A program made the position numbers and the translations under genes. From JBEVOS01 sp044226655 (lineage in GTDB: Bacteria > Pseudomonadota > Alphaproteobacteria > Caulobacterales > Aquidulcibacteraceae), in NCBI GenBank assembly GCA_044226655.1, contig JBGAGO010000003.1:248001-312000 (forward strand): a stretch of 64,000 nucleotides of DNA, read 5' to 3'. Numbering within the stretch: the first letter of the stretch is position 1; each line of letters opens with the position of its first letter. Of this stretch, positions 15,962 to 25,146 are shown piece after piece. The notes under the pieces were generated by a model, which saw only the letters and a program-made list of their open reading frames with translations, was not told the origin of the DNA and did not search any database.

Positions 15962-17236
15962 ATGACGAGATCGATCGTGATCGTCGGCGGCGGGATCGCA
16001 GGCCTGGTGGCGGCTGTGGAATTGGCGCGGGCCGGCGCGAAAGTCGCGCTGTTCGAGCAGGCCAGCACGTTCGGCGGGCGCGCACGCACCAAGGACATCG
16101 ACGGCTTCCACCTCAATCAGGGGCCCCACGCGCTCTACATCAACGGCGCTTTCATGCGGACGCTCGATCGGCTGGGCGTCGCCTATGCCGGCGGCCGCGC
16201 GCTCGGGGGCACGCGCCAGGCGATCTGGCGGGGCCGGCTGCACGATCTGCCTGCATCGATGCGCACGCTCATCACCACCAGCCTTTTCGGGCTGCGCGAC
16301 AAGATCGCTTTCGCGCGCGCGTTTGCGGCGCTGAGGGAGGGCGCCGCGAGCGAAGGCGCCTTCGCCGATTGGCTGGACGCGCAACAGCTCTCGCCCACGC
16401 TGCGCGCGGCGCTCGAAGCGCTCGGGCGCCTGTCGAGCTACGCCAACGGATCGTCCGTGGTTTCGGCCGCGGCCATGCTGGATCAAATTCGCCTCGGCCT
16501 CGGCGGCACGCTCTATCTCGATGGCGGTTGGGGTTCGGTTGTCGAAGGCTTGGCGCGCGCCGCGCGCGATGCCGGCGCCGAGCTCAACGCCGGCAGTGCG
16601 GTCGATCGCGTCGCGGCGGATGGCGCGGGCGTCGAGCTTCGCTTGGCCGATGGCCGCGTGCGGCGCGCGGACGCCGCGATCCTCGCTGCGCCGCCGGACG
16701 TGGCCGCGGCGCTTGCGCCCTGGAGCGCAGCGCTTGCCCAGGCCGCACGTGAGGCGACGCCCGTGCGCGCCAACACGCTGGATCTCGCGCTCGCACGCTT
16801 GCCCAAGGGCGCGCACGATTTCGCGCTCGGCATCGACGCGCCGTATTATCTCTCGCTGCACTCATCGTCGGCGAAGCTCGCGCCGGCGGGCGGCGCTGTC
16901 GTCCACGTCGCGAAATATCTTCCGATCGGCGAAGGGCCGGCGCGCGATGCGATTCCCGAATTGGAGCGCGTCGCCGATCTGGTCATGCCGGGCTGGCGCG
17001 TGTTCGAGGTGAAGCGCCAGGAGCTGCGCGGCATGGTCGTTTCGCACGGGCTGCCGCGTTGGGATCGCGCGCGCCCGGCGGTGACGCTCGCCGATGCGCC
17101 CGGCCTCTTCATCGCGGGCGATTGGGTGGGTGATGACGGCATGATCGCGGACGCCGCCGCCGCATCCGGGCTCGCAGCGGCGCGCGCCGCTTTGGCCGCG
17201 ATCGCCGCGCCGAAAGCGACCACCGACGCGGCGTGA
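15962..17236 (+). CDS. FAD-dependent oxidoreductase, phytoene desaturase/amine oxidase-like
   Basis: 424-residue flavoprotein with the N-terminal dinucleotide motif VGGGIAGLVAAVELARAG followed by FGGRARTKDIDGFHLNQGPH, the arrangement of carotenoid desaturases, protoporphyrinogen oxidases and amine oxidases. A C-terminal FAD motif is visible in LFIAGDWVGDDGMIADAAAASG. ATG 15962 follows a GGAGGGG ribosome binding site. The GTG one codon earlier is less likely. It is divergent from the Rrf2 gene and probably controlled by it. The substrate is unknown; no carotenoid genes are nearby. Confidence 0.8.
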   Translation: MTRSIVIVGGGIAGLVAAVELARAGAKVALFEQASTFGGRARTKDIDGFHLNQGPHALYINGAFMRTLDRLGVAYAGGRALGGTRQAIWRGRLHDLPASMRTLITTSLFGLRDKIAFARAFAALREGAASEGAFADWLDAQQLSPTLRAALEALGRLSSYANGSSVVSAAAMLDQIRLGLGGTLYLDGGWGSVVEGLARAARDAGAELNAGSAVDRVAADGAGVELRLADGRVRRADAAILAAPPDVAAALAPWSAALAQAAREATPVRANTLDLALARLPKGAHDFALGIDAPYYLSLHSSSAKLAPAGGAVVHVAKYLPIGEGPARDAIPELERVADLVMPGWRVFEVKRQELRGMVVSHGLPRWDRARPAVTLADAPGLFIAGDWVGDDGMIADAAAASGLAAARAALAAIAAPKATTDAA

Positions 17237-17433
17237 TCTACGGCCGGCCGTGAACGAGGCCGCCTTCGTCGCTGGACGAACGAGACGGTATGCGGAGCAG
17301 GGCGGCGCGGCGTCGAGGGCGACACAAAATTCAACTGAAAACAGCGCTTGTTTGGCGTGCGCGGCGCATTGAGGTGCAGTAACCGATAGGCTAACGTCGC
17401 TGCGCGGGAACGATTTTGTCGTGGGAGTGCACG

Positions 17434-18486
17434 ATGGGGGCGAACGCCAGCGTTTACGCCGACGTTGTTCTATCGAATTCTTTCGCGGGCGTGTCGTTTG
17501 ATCTTTCCGATCTTCAACGCGCGATGCTCGACGCCACGCCCGATTGCATCAAGATACTTTCGGTCGATGGAAAGTTGCTGGCGATGAACAAGGCGGGCTG
17601 TCTCGCTTTGGGCGTTCCGCAGGAGTCCGAATTCGGCATGCCATGGCTGCCGCTGCTGCCGGAGGGCGTTCACGCCTGTGGCCTTGAAGCGTTGCGCACG
17701 GCCGCAGAGGGGCAGGGCGCGCGGTTTCCGGGGGAAAGCCTCTCGGCCGATGGGGCTTTGCGCTATTGGGACAATCTCCTGACGCCGATCATCTCGGCGG
17801 CCGGCGCCGTCCAATGGATCTTGTGCGTCTCGCGCGACGTGACGGCGCGAACGCTGCTCGAACGGGAGCTGGAAGATGCGATCGCGCGTGAAAAGCTGCT
17901 CGCGCGCGAGATGCATCATCGCATCAAGAATGTCTTCGCCGTCGTCTCCGGGCTGATCACGCTGTCGGAGAAGGAAGCACAGAGAGACACGGCGCCGGAA
18001 CCGGCGACGAAGATTTTGCGCGGCAAGCTCGGCGCGCTGTCGCGCGCCTCCGATACGGCGTTCGCTTTCTCCGACGACGCGCATGGCGCGGCAGGGCCTG
18101 CCGATCTGATGAGCCTCGTCAGCGCGGTGCTGCAGCCCTATGGCGATCGCTGCAGCGCAAGCGGATCGCAGCTCGCGATCGGGCGCGAGACGGTCACGAT
18201 GCTGGCGCTGCTGCTGCACGAGCTTGCGACCAATTCCGTAAAATATGGCGCGCTCAGCGCCGACCGGGGCGCCGTCGCCGTGCGCTGGCGCCTCCACGCC
18301 GATGCGTTCGAATTGACCTGGACCGAAAACGGCGGCCCGCCCATGGCGGCTTCGCCACGGCGCGAAGGCTTCGGCGGCGAAATGGTCGAGCGGATCGTGC
18401 ACGCCGCCGGCGGCGAGGTTGCGCGCACGTGGAAGGCGGAAGGGCTTGTCGCCAGGCTGCGCTTGCCCACCTCCGCGCTCGCGTAG
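17434..18486 (+). CDS. HWE-family histidine kinase with PAS domain
   Basis: 350-residue sensor kinase without membrane helices. A PAS-like domain occupies about residues 25-150 (ATPDCIKILSVDGKLLAMNKAG). The HWE-type dimerisation box REMHHRIKNVFAVVSGL carries the phospho-accepting His, and the ATPase domain shows LLHELATNSVKYGALS and the WxE motif in LTWTENGG. HWE kinases in alphaproteobacteria often feed light or general stress responses, but no response-regulator gene is adjacent. ATG 17434 has GGGAG seven bases upstream; a TTG 18 bases earlier is possible. Confidence 0.9.
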   Translation: MGANASVYADVVLSNSFAGVSFDLSDLQRAMLDATPDCIKILSVDGKLLAMNKAGCLALGVPQESEFGMPWLPLLPEGVHACGLEALRTAAEGQGARFPGESLSADGALRYWDNLLTPIISAAGAVQWILCVSRDVTARTLLERELEDAIAREKLLAREMHHRIKNVFAVVSGLITLSEKEAQRDTAPEPATKILRGKLGALSRASDTAFAFSDDAHGAAGPADLMSLVSAVLQPYGDRCSASGSQLAIGRETVTMLALLLHELATNSVKYGALSADRGAVAVRWRLHADAFELTWTENGGPPMAASPRREGFGGEMVERIVHAAGGEVARTWKAEGLVARLRLPTSALA

Positions 18487-18518
18487 GCTTGGAGCGCGCT
18501 GCGCGCTAGATTGCCTGG

Positions 18519-18989
18519 ATGACTCGCAGATTGACCGTCAAGCCGATCGCCATCGCCGCCGATCATCGCGGCTTCGCCCTCAAGGAGCAGCTGAAGGCGT
18601 GGCTGCGTGCGCATGATTACGCGGTGAAGGATTGCGGCGCCGACGGCGCGGCCGAGCGGGTGGATGCGTTGGATTACGCCCGCGCGCTCGCCGCCGAGAT
18701 CAAACATGGCCGATCGGATTTCGCGGTCGGTATTTGCGGCAGCGGCCAGATGATGGCGATCACCGCCAACCGCTTCCCGTTCATGCGCGCGGCGCTGCTG
18801 CACGCCGCCGATGAGGCCGCGCCGGCCCGCGAACATGGCGACGCGAACATGCTGGCGATCGGCGCCGATACGCTCGACGCGGCGACCGCCGAGAAAATCC
18901 TCAGCGTGTTCCTGACGACCGCCGCTTTGGGCGATCGCTACGCCGCGCGCCGCGATCGTCTGGCGCAGCTCGATATTTCGAAGCTGTAG
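18519..18989 (+). CDS. rpiB: Ribose-5-phosphate isomerase B (RpiB/LacAB family)
   Basis: 156-residue isomerase interconverting ribose 5-phosphate and ribulose 5-phosphate. The substrate loop IAADHRGFALKEQL and the catalytic-Cys loop VGICGSGQMMAITANR match RpiB. The unrelated isozyme RpiA is also encoded in this window (57118-57819). Other members of the RpiB/LacAB family act on galactose 6-phosphate or allose 6-phosphate, so a different sugar phosphate is possible. Confidence 0.88.
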   Translation: MTRRLTVKPIAIAADHRGFALKEQLKAWLRAHDYAVKDCGADGAAERVDALDYARALAAEIKHGRSDFAVGICGSGQMMAITANRFPFMRAALLHAADEAAPAREHGDANMLAIGADTLDAATAEKILSVFLTTAALGDRYAARRDRLAQLDISKL

Positions 18990-19014
18990 CGCCCGCGCGC
19001 CGCGCTTTGGCGCC

Positions 19015-19443
19015 TTACGCGACGCCGAGCTTGCCGCGATCGCCTTCGCGCGGCGCGGCGCGCTCCTCGGGCGGTATGAACTCGGCCAAATCTTCCGCTT
19101 CGTAGAACGGCCGGATTTCGACGCTGCTGGCGCTCAGCATGGGATTGCGTTTGGCCCAGGCGACGGCCTCGTCCATGTCCTTGACCTGCCAGATCATGAA
19201 GCCCGCAACCAGATCGCGCGTCTCGGGGAACGGCCCGTCCGCGACCTTGGCGCCAGCTCCGTCGGCGGTGATGCGCCTGGCCAAAGCGTCATTGCGCAGC
19301 CCGGCGCCGGCGACGAACACGCCGGCCTTGACCAAATCCTCGGTGAACTGGTCCATCGCCGCGAACGCCGCAAGCTGCTCGGGCGTGGGCGGGCCCTCCA
19401 TTTTTACAGGCTCGCTGGCCATTCCGAACACCATCACCCGCAT
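19015..19443 (-). CDS. YCII-domain protein
   Basis: 142-residue protein of the YCII-related dimeric alpha/beta-barrel family. The family signature DGPFPETRDLVAGFMIW and the closing segment AVAWAKRNP...VEIRPF are present. Members often occur beside ECF sigma factors in alphaproteobacteria, but none is adjacent here. Enzymatic activity is unknown. It converges with rpiB across 25 bp. Confidence 0.88.
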   Translation of the reverse strand: MRVMVFGMASEPVKMEGPPTPEQLAAFAAMDQFTEDLVKAGVFVAGAGLRNDALARRITADGAGAKVADGPFPETRDLVAGFMIWQVKDMDEAVAWAKRNPMLSASSVEIRPFYEAEDLAEFIPPEERAAPREGDRGKLGVA

Positions 19444-19701
19444 CGCTGCCTCCTTGCCTGATCTGGCGCCTTACAGGAACGACGAACGAGCCTGTCGGAA
19501 ATCGACACGCCTCCGCAAATTTCTTACGCCGCCCGGCGCGCGCGGCCCGGTTCAGGCGAAGCGGCGGACGCCGCCCCCGCTCGCCCGCATCAAGATGTCC
19601 GCTTGCCCCAATGAGAGGAGCTAAGTATCCGACGGCGCACCGCCAAACTAAACCGCCCCCATATCCAGTTGGACCGGCCAGGCTCGATATAGTCAATCAG
19701 A

Positions 19702-20697
19702 ATGAAGCGCTTAGACCGCCGCCTTTGCGTGGCGCCCATGATGGATTGGACGGACCGGCATTGCCGGGCGTTTCATCGCGGGCTGACGACGGGGGCGCTG
19801 CTTTATACGGAAATGGTCACGGCCGATGCAGTGATCCATGGCGATCGGGCCCGGCTGATCGGGTTCTCCGACATCGAACATCCCGTCGCCCTGCAGCTCG
19901 GCGGCAGCGATCCGGCGAAGCTTGCCCAGGCCGCGCGCATCGGCGCGCGCGAGGGCTATGACGAGATCAATCTCAATGTCGGCTGTCCGTCCGACCGGGT
20001 GCAATCGGGACGCTTCGGCGCGTGCCTGATGCGCGAGCCGCTTCTGGTCGCGCAGCTTTACGCGGCGATGCAGGACGCCGCGCCCGCCACCCCGGTGACC
20101 ATCAAGTGCCGGCTGGGCGTCGATGATCAGGCGCCGCGCGACGCGCTGTTTGCGCTCGTCGATGCGTGCGCGCGCGAGGGCTGCACGACGTTCATCGTGC
20201 ATGCGCGCAAGGCCTGGCTCGACGGGTTGTCGCCGAAGGAGAACCGCGACATTCCTCCGCTCGACTACGATCTGGTGCGCACGCTCAAGCGCGAGCGGCC
20301 GCAACTTGAAATCATTCTGAATGGCGGCCTCAGCGATCTCGATCACGCCTTGGCCGAGGGCGCAGGTCTCGATGGCGTGATGCTGGGCCGCGCTGCCTAT
20401 CAGACGCCGGCCCTGCTGCTCGATGTCGATCCGCGCATCTTTGACGCGCCGGCGCCGTGCGCCGACATGGCCGACGCGATCACACGCTTCATGCCCTATA
20501 TCGAGGCCGAGTTGGCGCGGGGAACGCCGCTTCACGCCATGACGCGCCATATGCTCGGCGCGTTCGCCGGCAAGCCGGGCGGGCGGCTCTATCGCCGCGA
20601 ATTGTCGGAGCGCGCGGTCAAGAAGGGCGCAGGGGTTGAGGTCCTGCGCGATGCGCTCGCCCATGTCGCGCGTGAGACGGCGCGCGCCGCGGCATGA
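19702..20697 (+). CDS. dusA: tRNA-dihydrouridine synthase A
   Basis: 331-residue FMN enzyme that reduces uridines in the tRNA D-loop (U20/U20a in E. coli). It starts MKRLDRRLCVAPMMDWTD, the DusA N-terminus. Catalytic Cys is in NLNVGCPSDRVQSGRFGACLM, and HARKAWLDGLSPKENR is DusA-specific. The stop overlaps the next start as ATGA. The 258 bp upstream hold no recognisable gene. Confidence 0.96.
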   Translation: MKRLDRRLCVAPMMDWTDRHCRAFHRGLTTGALLYTEMVTADAVIHGDRARLIGFSDIEHPVALQLGGSDPAKLAQAARIGAREGYDEINLNVGCPSDRVQSGRFGACLMREPLLVAQLYAAMQDAAPATPVTIKCRLGVDDQAPRDALFALVDACAREGCTTFIVHARKAWLDGLSPKENRDIPPLDYDLVRTLKRERPQLEIILNGGLSDLDHALAEGAGLDGVMLGRAAYQTPALLLDVDPRIFDAPAPCADMADAITRFMPYIEAELARGTPLHAMTRHMLGAFAGKPGGRLYRRELSERAVKKGAGVEVLRDALAHVARETARAAA

Positions 20698-21512
20698 CAC
20701 TCGAAATCTTCTGGATCATTGCAGCGTTCACGGCGGCCGGGCTCTTCGCGGGCTTCATCGGCGGCCTGTTCGGCGTGGGCGGCGGCATCGTGATCGTGCC
20801 GACGCTATTTCATCTTCTAGCGCTGCTCGGCGTCGACGAAAGCGTGCGCATGCACGTGGCGGTCGGCACCTCGCTGTCCACCATCATCGCGACCTCGTGG
20901 CGCTCGCTCGCGACGCACGCCAAGCAAGGCGCGGTCGATTTCGATGTGCTGAAGACATGGAGCCCATGGATCGCCCTCGGCGCCTTGATCGGCGCGGGCT
21001 TGGCGGGCCTCGCCGATACGAGCGTGCTTGTCATCGTGTTCGGCGTGGGTCTCTTGCTCGTCGCGGCCAATATGGGGTTCGGCAAGGAAAGCTGGCGCCT
21101 CGCGCAGGATTTGCCGATAGGCGGGCTGCGCGCGGTGATCGCAAGCGCGATCGGGCTGCTCTCTGCGATGATGGGCGTCGGCGGCGGCTCGTTCGGCGTT
21201 GCCGTGATGACGTTGTGCGGGCGTCCGATCCATCAGGCGGTCGCGACCGCCTCCGGCTTCGGCGCCGCCATCGCGCTACCGGCCACGATCGGGTTCATCT
21301 TCGCGGGCTGGGGCCATGCGGCGTTGCCGCCGTTTTCGCTCGGCTATGTCAACGGTGTGGGCTTTGTGCTGCTGGCGCTGCTGACCTCGATCACCGCGCC
21401 GTTCGGCGCGCGCGCCGCGCATCGGCTCGACCGCGCCTTGCTGCGCCGTCTGTTCGCGATCTTCCTGGCGGTGACCGCGCTCAACATGCTGCGCGAAGCG
21501 TTTACGTCGTGA
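20694..21512 (+). CDS. TauE/SafE-family sulfite/anion exporter
   Basis: 272-residue inner-membrane permease. It has eight or so hydrophobic helices and the family's glycine-rich repeat motifs GGLFGVGGGIVIVPTL (N-terminal half) and MMGVGGGSFGVAVM (C-terminal half). Members export sulfite, sulfoacetate or related organosulfur anions; the substrate here is unknown. It is coupled to dusA by ATGA, though that pairing gives no functional hint. The C-terminus overlaps the convergent membrane protein gene by 11 bp. Confidence 0.9.
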   Translation: MTLEIFWIIAAFTAAGLFAGFIGGLFGVGGGIVIVPTLFHLLALLGVDESVRMHVAVGTSLSTIIATSWRSLATHAKQGAVDFDVLKTWSPWIALGALIGAGLAGLADTSVLVIVFGVGLLLVAANMGFGKESWRLAQDLPIGGLRAVIASAIGLLSAMMGVGGGSFGVAVMTLCGRPIHQAVATASGFGAAIALPATIGFIFAGWGHAALPPFSLGYVNGVGFVLLALLTSITAPFGARAAHRLDRALLRRLFAIFLAVTALNMLREAFTS

Positions 21513-21795
21513 CGCGCCCGCCGGCGCTGAAGCTTTCGTAGAGCTGGTAAAGCAAAAGCGCGCCGACGATCAACGCGGCCCAGGCGAGAAGAAAGAGCAG
21601 CGCGCGCCCAAAGCCGATCTGCGCGCGTCCCGCCATCCCGAACGCGCCGAAGCCGACCAGGATCGCCGCGCCCAGAAGCCACACGATCTCCGCCACGCCC
21701 ATCTCGCCCCGCATGCGGAATTCGCCGGGAAAGAAGAGCGCGAACGCGGCCACGACGAGGCCGATGAAAATGACGATGCCCGCCAGCGCGCGCAT
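21502..21795 (-). CDS. Small membrane protein, three helices
   Basis: 97-residue protein with three hydrophobic stretches (AGIVIFIGLVVAAFALFF, VAEIVWLLGAAILVGFGAFG and ALLFLLAWAALIVGALLL). The start at 21795 shares a base with the stop of the DUF1289 gene (TGATG), so the two are co-translated. No family recognised. Confidence 0.75.
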   Translation of the reverse strand: MRALAGIVIFIGLVVAAFALFFPGEFRMRGEMGVAEIVWLLGAAILVGFGAFGMAGRAQIGFGRALLFLLAWAALIVGALLLYQLYESFSAGGRVTT

Positions 21796-21977
21796 CAGAC
21801 CTTCGCGCCTTCCTTGCGGGCGGGCAGGGTGGCCATGATCGCCAGCCGCTCGGCTTCGCTGAGCCTTCCCCACGCGGCGATCTCTTTCAGCGTGCGCCCG
21901 CAGCCGACGCATTGGCCGGTCTGGCCCGACACCATGCATACTTTGATGCAAGGCGAGGAAATCTGTACGCCGCTCAT
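21795..21977 (-). CDS. DUF1289 cysteine-rich protein
   Basis: 60-residue protein with the DUF1289 pattern SPCIKVC...GQCVGCGRTLKEIAAW. The four Cys (C-x3-C and C-x2-C) suggest a small zinc-binding fold. DUF1289 proteins are widespread in proteobacteria and have no settled function. It is the first gene of a two-gene unit with the membrane protein at 21502-21795. Confidence 0.92.
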   Translation of the reverse strand: MSGVQISSPCIKVCMVSGQTGQCVGCGRTLKEIAAWGRLSEAERLAIMATLPARKEGAKV

Positions 21978-22022
21978 GGCCGCAGTTTAGTCCACCCCGG
22001 CGTGGGCGCGCAAACCGCCCGG

Positions 22023-22610
22023 TTAAGCGCGCACCTCGACATCGCTCAGCAGATGCGCGCGCTCGTTGAGCGCTTCGAGATTGCGTTGGCCGCTGCGCGC
22101 GCAAAGGAAGCGGTGAATGCTGGTGTAATCGGGCGAGAAGAAGAGCCGCGCCGGCATGCCCAGCACATGCGCCGTCCACACATTGATGACGCCGCCATGG
22201 CAGAACACCACGATGCGTTCTCCACTATGGCGCGCGATCAGCTCTTCGAGGCACGCCACGACCGTCGCCTGGAACGCCACGATATCGACCGCGTGTTCGC
22301 CATCCACGAACGCCTTCCAGGCCGGGTAGTCGGTGCGCTTCAATTCTTCGAGCGGGATATAGCGCCCAGTGTGGCGATCGAATTCGACGATGCGCTCATC
22401 GGTCACGAGCGAACCGCCGGCATGGGCGAGATAGGCTTCGGCTGTCTCGATCGCCCGCTTCATCGTGCTCGCATATGTCGCGTCAAAGCGTTCGCGCGCC
22501 AGCCAACGTGCGCAGAGCGCCGCCTGGCGGCGTCCTTCCGCGCTCAACACGGGATCGGCATCCGTCTCGTCGCGCTCCGGCAAGCCGTGCCGCACCAGCA
22601 CCAATTCCAT
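22023..22610 (-). CDS. Histidine phosphatase family protein
   Basis: 195-residue member of the phosphoglycerate-mutase-like superfamily. The catalytic RHG is in LVLVRHGLPERDE near the N-terminus, and the second catalytic His is in IVVFCHGGVINVW. The segment STMKRAIETAEAY is the usual RHG-family second motif. The substrate is not predictable; relatives include SixA-like phosphatases and broad sugar-phosphate phosphatases. It lies 18 bp after the serpin gene on the same strand. Confidence 0.9.
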   Translation of the reverse strand: MELVLVRHGLPERDETDADPVLSAEGRRQAALCARWLARERFDATYASTMKRAIETAEAYLAHAGGSLVTDERIVEFDRHTGRYIPLEELKRTDYPAWKAFVDGEHAVDIVAFQATVVACLEELIARHSGERIVVFCHGGVINVWTAHVLGMPARLFFSPDYTSIHRFLCARSGQRNLEALNERAHLLSDVEVRA

Positions 22611-22628
22611 TGCACGCTCCGTTTCTCG

Positions 22629-23849
22629 TCACACTGTTTCGACGCGTCCGAGGAAAAGGATCGTCCCGCTCGCGCGGTCGTGCAAGACGAGGAAGAATGG
22701 CCGGTCGGCGCGGAATTCGATCGGCGGCGCCTCGGGCCGCGGCGCGGCGGTCGCGACCACGCCGATGCCCGTCGCCGCCGCGGCCTCGGTGCCGGCCTCA
22801 TCGATGGCCAGGAAGGTCTTCTGCACCACGGCGCTCACGGCGAGCGGCTGCGCCGTCGTGACGCCCGAAAGATCGGATTGGCCCGTGAACACCGCGTTGA
22901 GGCCCAGCGCCTGCAGCGGTGGAATGAGATCATAGGTCGCCTCCATGCGCAGCTTCGGCAGCGTCAGGTCGAGCCTCGGGCGCTCGGCGGCGCCAAGTGC
23001 ATCGAGCAGCGCGCGCAGCCGCGCCTGTGTCAGCGTCGCCTCGAACGCGGCCAAGCTGGTCGTCTCGCGCGGCAGCAGCACGCTCAGCGCGAACGCGCCC
23101 TGGTGGTAGGGCAGTTCCGCGATCTGCACGCTGTCGCGCTCGAGATAGCGGGCGTGCAGGATCTGGCGCATCAGCCGCGCCGGCGTCTCGCGCGCGCCGT
23201 GGAACACGCCGTCCTGGGTGCGCGAGGCGACGAAAGGTTGCGCCCAATCGGCTTTGAAATAGACCGCGTTCGCGAGCACGAGGCGCGTGTCGGGCGTCAC
23301 GGTTCCGCGGCCCATCAAATCCTGGATGCGGTCATGCGTCGCCTGCGCCACCCAGGCATTAATGTGCGTCCGCGCGGCCTCGTGCGCGTGCTGAAAATCC
23401 ACGCTCTCCAGCACCGCCGCGAGCACGTCGCGCACAACCTGGCGGTAGCCGGCGTCGAGCGCGACGCCCCGATCGACGAAACACGCATTTGCGATGGCCA
23501 GGGCGCCCTCGCCGCTGCTTTCGAGCGTCTGCGCCGCGGCGTGTACGCGAACCGCGGCGGCGCGCGCATCGGCATCGAAGCCGAACACGGCGGCCATTTC
23601 GCGCGCCGTCGCGCCGCGCGCGCCAGGGCAGAGCAGGGCGAAGGCGTTCGCCGCGCTGAACGGCGAGAGGAAATGATTGCCCGGCGCGCGCGCGATGGCG
23701 CGATAGAGGCCGACATCGAACGAGGCTGGCGTGGCCGGCGGCGGGGGCGCAGGCGGCGGTCCCGGCGGCGCAGCCTCGGGCGGCGCGGCGGCCGCGCAGG
23801 CAGCGAGCCCAAAGGCCGGGGCGGAGAGCAGGAAGGCGCGTCGAAGCAT
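22629..23849 (-). CDS. Serpin (serine protease inhibitor), predicted lipoprotein
   Basis: 406-residue serpin. The N-terminus is a lipoprotein signal with lipobox LAAC (Cys18), followed by a Pro/Ala linker. Serpin-fold signatures are NHFLSPFSAANAFALL, LVLANAVYFKADW and FRADRPFFLVLHDRASGTILFLGRV. The reactive-centre hinge EAGTEAAAAT (about residues 347-356) has Gly, Thr and four small residues at P15, P14 and P12-P9, as in inhibitory serpins. Counting from P17 puts Thr-Ala at P1-P1'. Start ATG 23849 gives the signal peptide directly. It probably sits at the envelope and traps elastase-like proteases. Confidence 0.92.
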   Translation of the reverse strand: MLRRAFLLSAPAFGLAACAAAAPPEAAPPGPPPAPPPPATPASFDVGLYRAIARAPGNHFLSPFSAANAFALLCPGARGATAREMAAVFGFDADARAAAVRVHAAAQTLESSGEGALAIANACFVDRGVALDAGYRQVVRDVLAAVLESVDFQHAHEAARTHINAWVAQATHDRIQDLMGRGTVTPDTRLVLANAVYFKADWAQPFVASRTQDGVFHGARETPARLMRQILHARYLERDSVQIAELPYHQGAFALSVLLPRETTSLAAFEATLTQARLRALLDALGAAERPRLDLTLPKLRMEATYDLIPPLQALGLNAVFTGQSDLSGVTTAQPLAVSAVVQKTFLAIDEAGTEAAAATGIGVVATAAPRPEAPPIEFRADRPFFLVLHDRASGTILFLGRVETV

Positions 23850-23946
23850 GCCGCTTGTGTCGCCGCCAATTCCGCCCGGAAAAGGGCGGCGCTTGCCCGC
23901 GCCCGCGCCGCCCCTATAGTCCGCCAAAACCATCAGAGGCGCGCCC

Positions 23947-25146
23947 ATGAATCTCGAGTTTACGCCAGAGGAAATCGCCTTCCGCGACGAGGTGCGGACG
24001 TTCATCGAAGAGAACTTCCCCAAGCATCTCAAAGGCGGCAACGCGGACCGCGCCAGCGTCTCGCGCGACGACATGCTGGCCTGGCACAAAATCCTCGGCA
24101 AGAAAGGCTGGTCCACGCCGTCCTGGCCGATCGAGTACGGCGGCACCGGCTGGACGCCGACGCAGAAATATATCTGGCAAGAAGAAAACGCGCGCGCCGA
24201 GACCACCGCGCTCCTGCCGTTCGGCGTCTCGATGGTGGCGCCGGTGATCTACACGTTCGGCAATGAGGAGCAGAAGAAGCGCTTCCTGCCGGGCATCCGC
24301 TCGGGTGACGTGTGGTGGTGCCAGGGCTATTCCGAGCCGGGCGCCGGCTCCGATCTCGCCAGCCTCAAGACCCGCGCGGTGCGTGAAGGCGATCACTACA
24401 TCGTCAACGGCCAGAAGACCTGGACCACGCTCGGCCAATACGCCGATTGGGGCTTCTTCCTGGTGCGCACCAAGCCGGAAGGCAAAGCCCAGGAAGGCAT
24501 CTCCTTCCTGCTGATCGATATGAAGACGCCGGGCATCACCGTGCGCCCCATCATGCTGATCGACGGCGCCTATGAGGTGAACGACGTCTTCCTCGACAAT
24601 GTAAAAGTGCCCGCCGAAAATCTCATCGGCCAGGAAAACCAGGGCTGGACCTACGCCAAGGTCCTGCTCGCGCATGAACGCTCCGGCATCGCCGGCGTCG
24701 CGCGCTCGAAGAAGGGCGTCGAGCGTCTGCGCGCCATCGCCCGCGCCGAACGCGCCGACAATGGCCAGCCGCTCATCGTCGACGATGATTTCGAGCGTAA
24801 GATCGCCGAGCTCGAAATTGATCTCTCCGCGCTCGAATATACCGAGCTGCGCACGCTCGCGGCTGAACAACAGGGCAAGGGCCCCGGCCCGGAATCCTCG
24901 CTCTTGAAGATCAAGGGCACGGAAATCCAGCAGCGCCTCACCGAACTCACGCTCGAGGCCGTCGGCCATTACGGCGCGCCGAATGCGCGGCTATTCCCGC
25001 CGGATCTGTCGAACGAGTTCGCTATCGGCCCCGACTACGCGCACGAGGCCGCGCCGAGCTATCTCAACATGCGCAAGACCTCGATCTACGGCGGCTCCAA
25101 CGAAATCCAGCGCAACATCATTTCGAAAATGGTGCTGGGGCTTTGA
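23947..25146 (+). CDS. Acyl-CoA dehydrogenase, PimC-like large subunit
   Basis: 399-residue FAD enzyme catalysing alpha,beta-dehydrogenation of an acyl-CoA. Signatures are YSEPGAGSDLASLKTRA and the C-terminal TSIYGGSNEIQRNIISKMV. The base position of ordinary enzymes (YEGT) reads YGGS. This is typical of one subunit of heteromeric dehydrogenases such as pimeloyl-CoA dehydrogenase or FadE28/29. Its likely partner subunit is at 28094-29233, about 2.9 kb downstream, separated by the reverse-transcriptase cassette. Substrate is inferred only at family level. Confidence 0.9.
   Translation: MNLEFTPEEIAFRDEVRTFIEENFPKHLKGGNADRASVSRDDMLAWHKILGKKGWSTPSWPIEYGGTGWTPTQKYIWQEENARAETTALLPFGVSMVAPVIYTFGNEEQKKRFLPGIRSGDVWWCQGYSEPGAGSDLASLKTRAVREGDHYIVNGQKTWTTLGQYADWGFFLVRTKPEGKAQEGISFLLIDMKTPGITVRPIMLIDGAYEVNDVFLDNVKVPAENLIGQENQGWTYAKVLLAHERSGIAGVARSKKGVERLRAIARAERADNGQPLIVDDDFERKIAELEIDLSALEYTELRTLAAEQQGKGPGPESSLLKIKGTEIQQRLTELTLEAVGHYGAPNARLFPPDLSNEFAIGPDYAHEAAPSYLNMRKTSIYGGSNEIQRNIISKMVLGL

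Noticed and set aside
15389..16861. Rrf2 gene as part of a 490-codon fusion protein
   Set aside because: The extra upstream part is antisense to the FAD oxidoreductase and crosses its promoter and operators. The Rrf2 domain has its own normal start at 15877.
17405..17434. GGAAC near 17408 as an EcfG (general stress) promoter before the HWE kinase gene
   Set aside because: No matching GTT -10 element occurs at 16-18 bp spacing.
21912..24266. Long plus-strand frame of about 780 codons across the phosphatase and serpin genes
   Set aside because: It is antisense to two well-supported genes. The product is His/Arg/Ala-rich with no recognisable motif.
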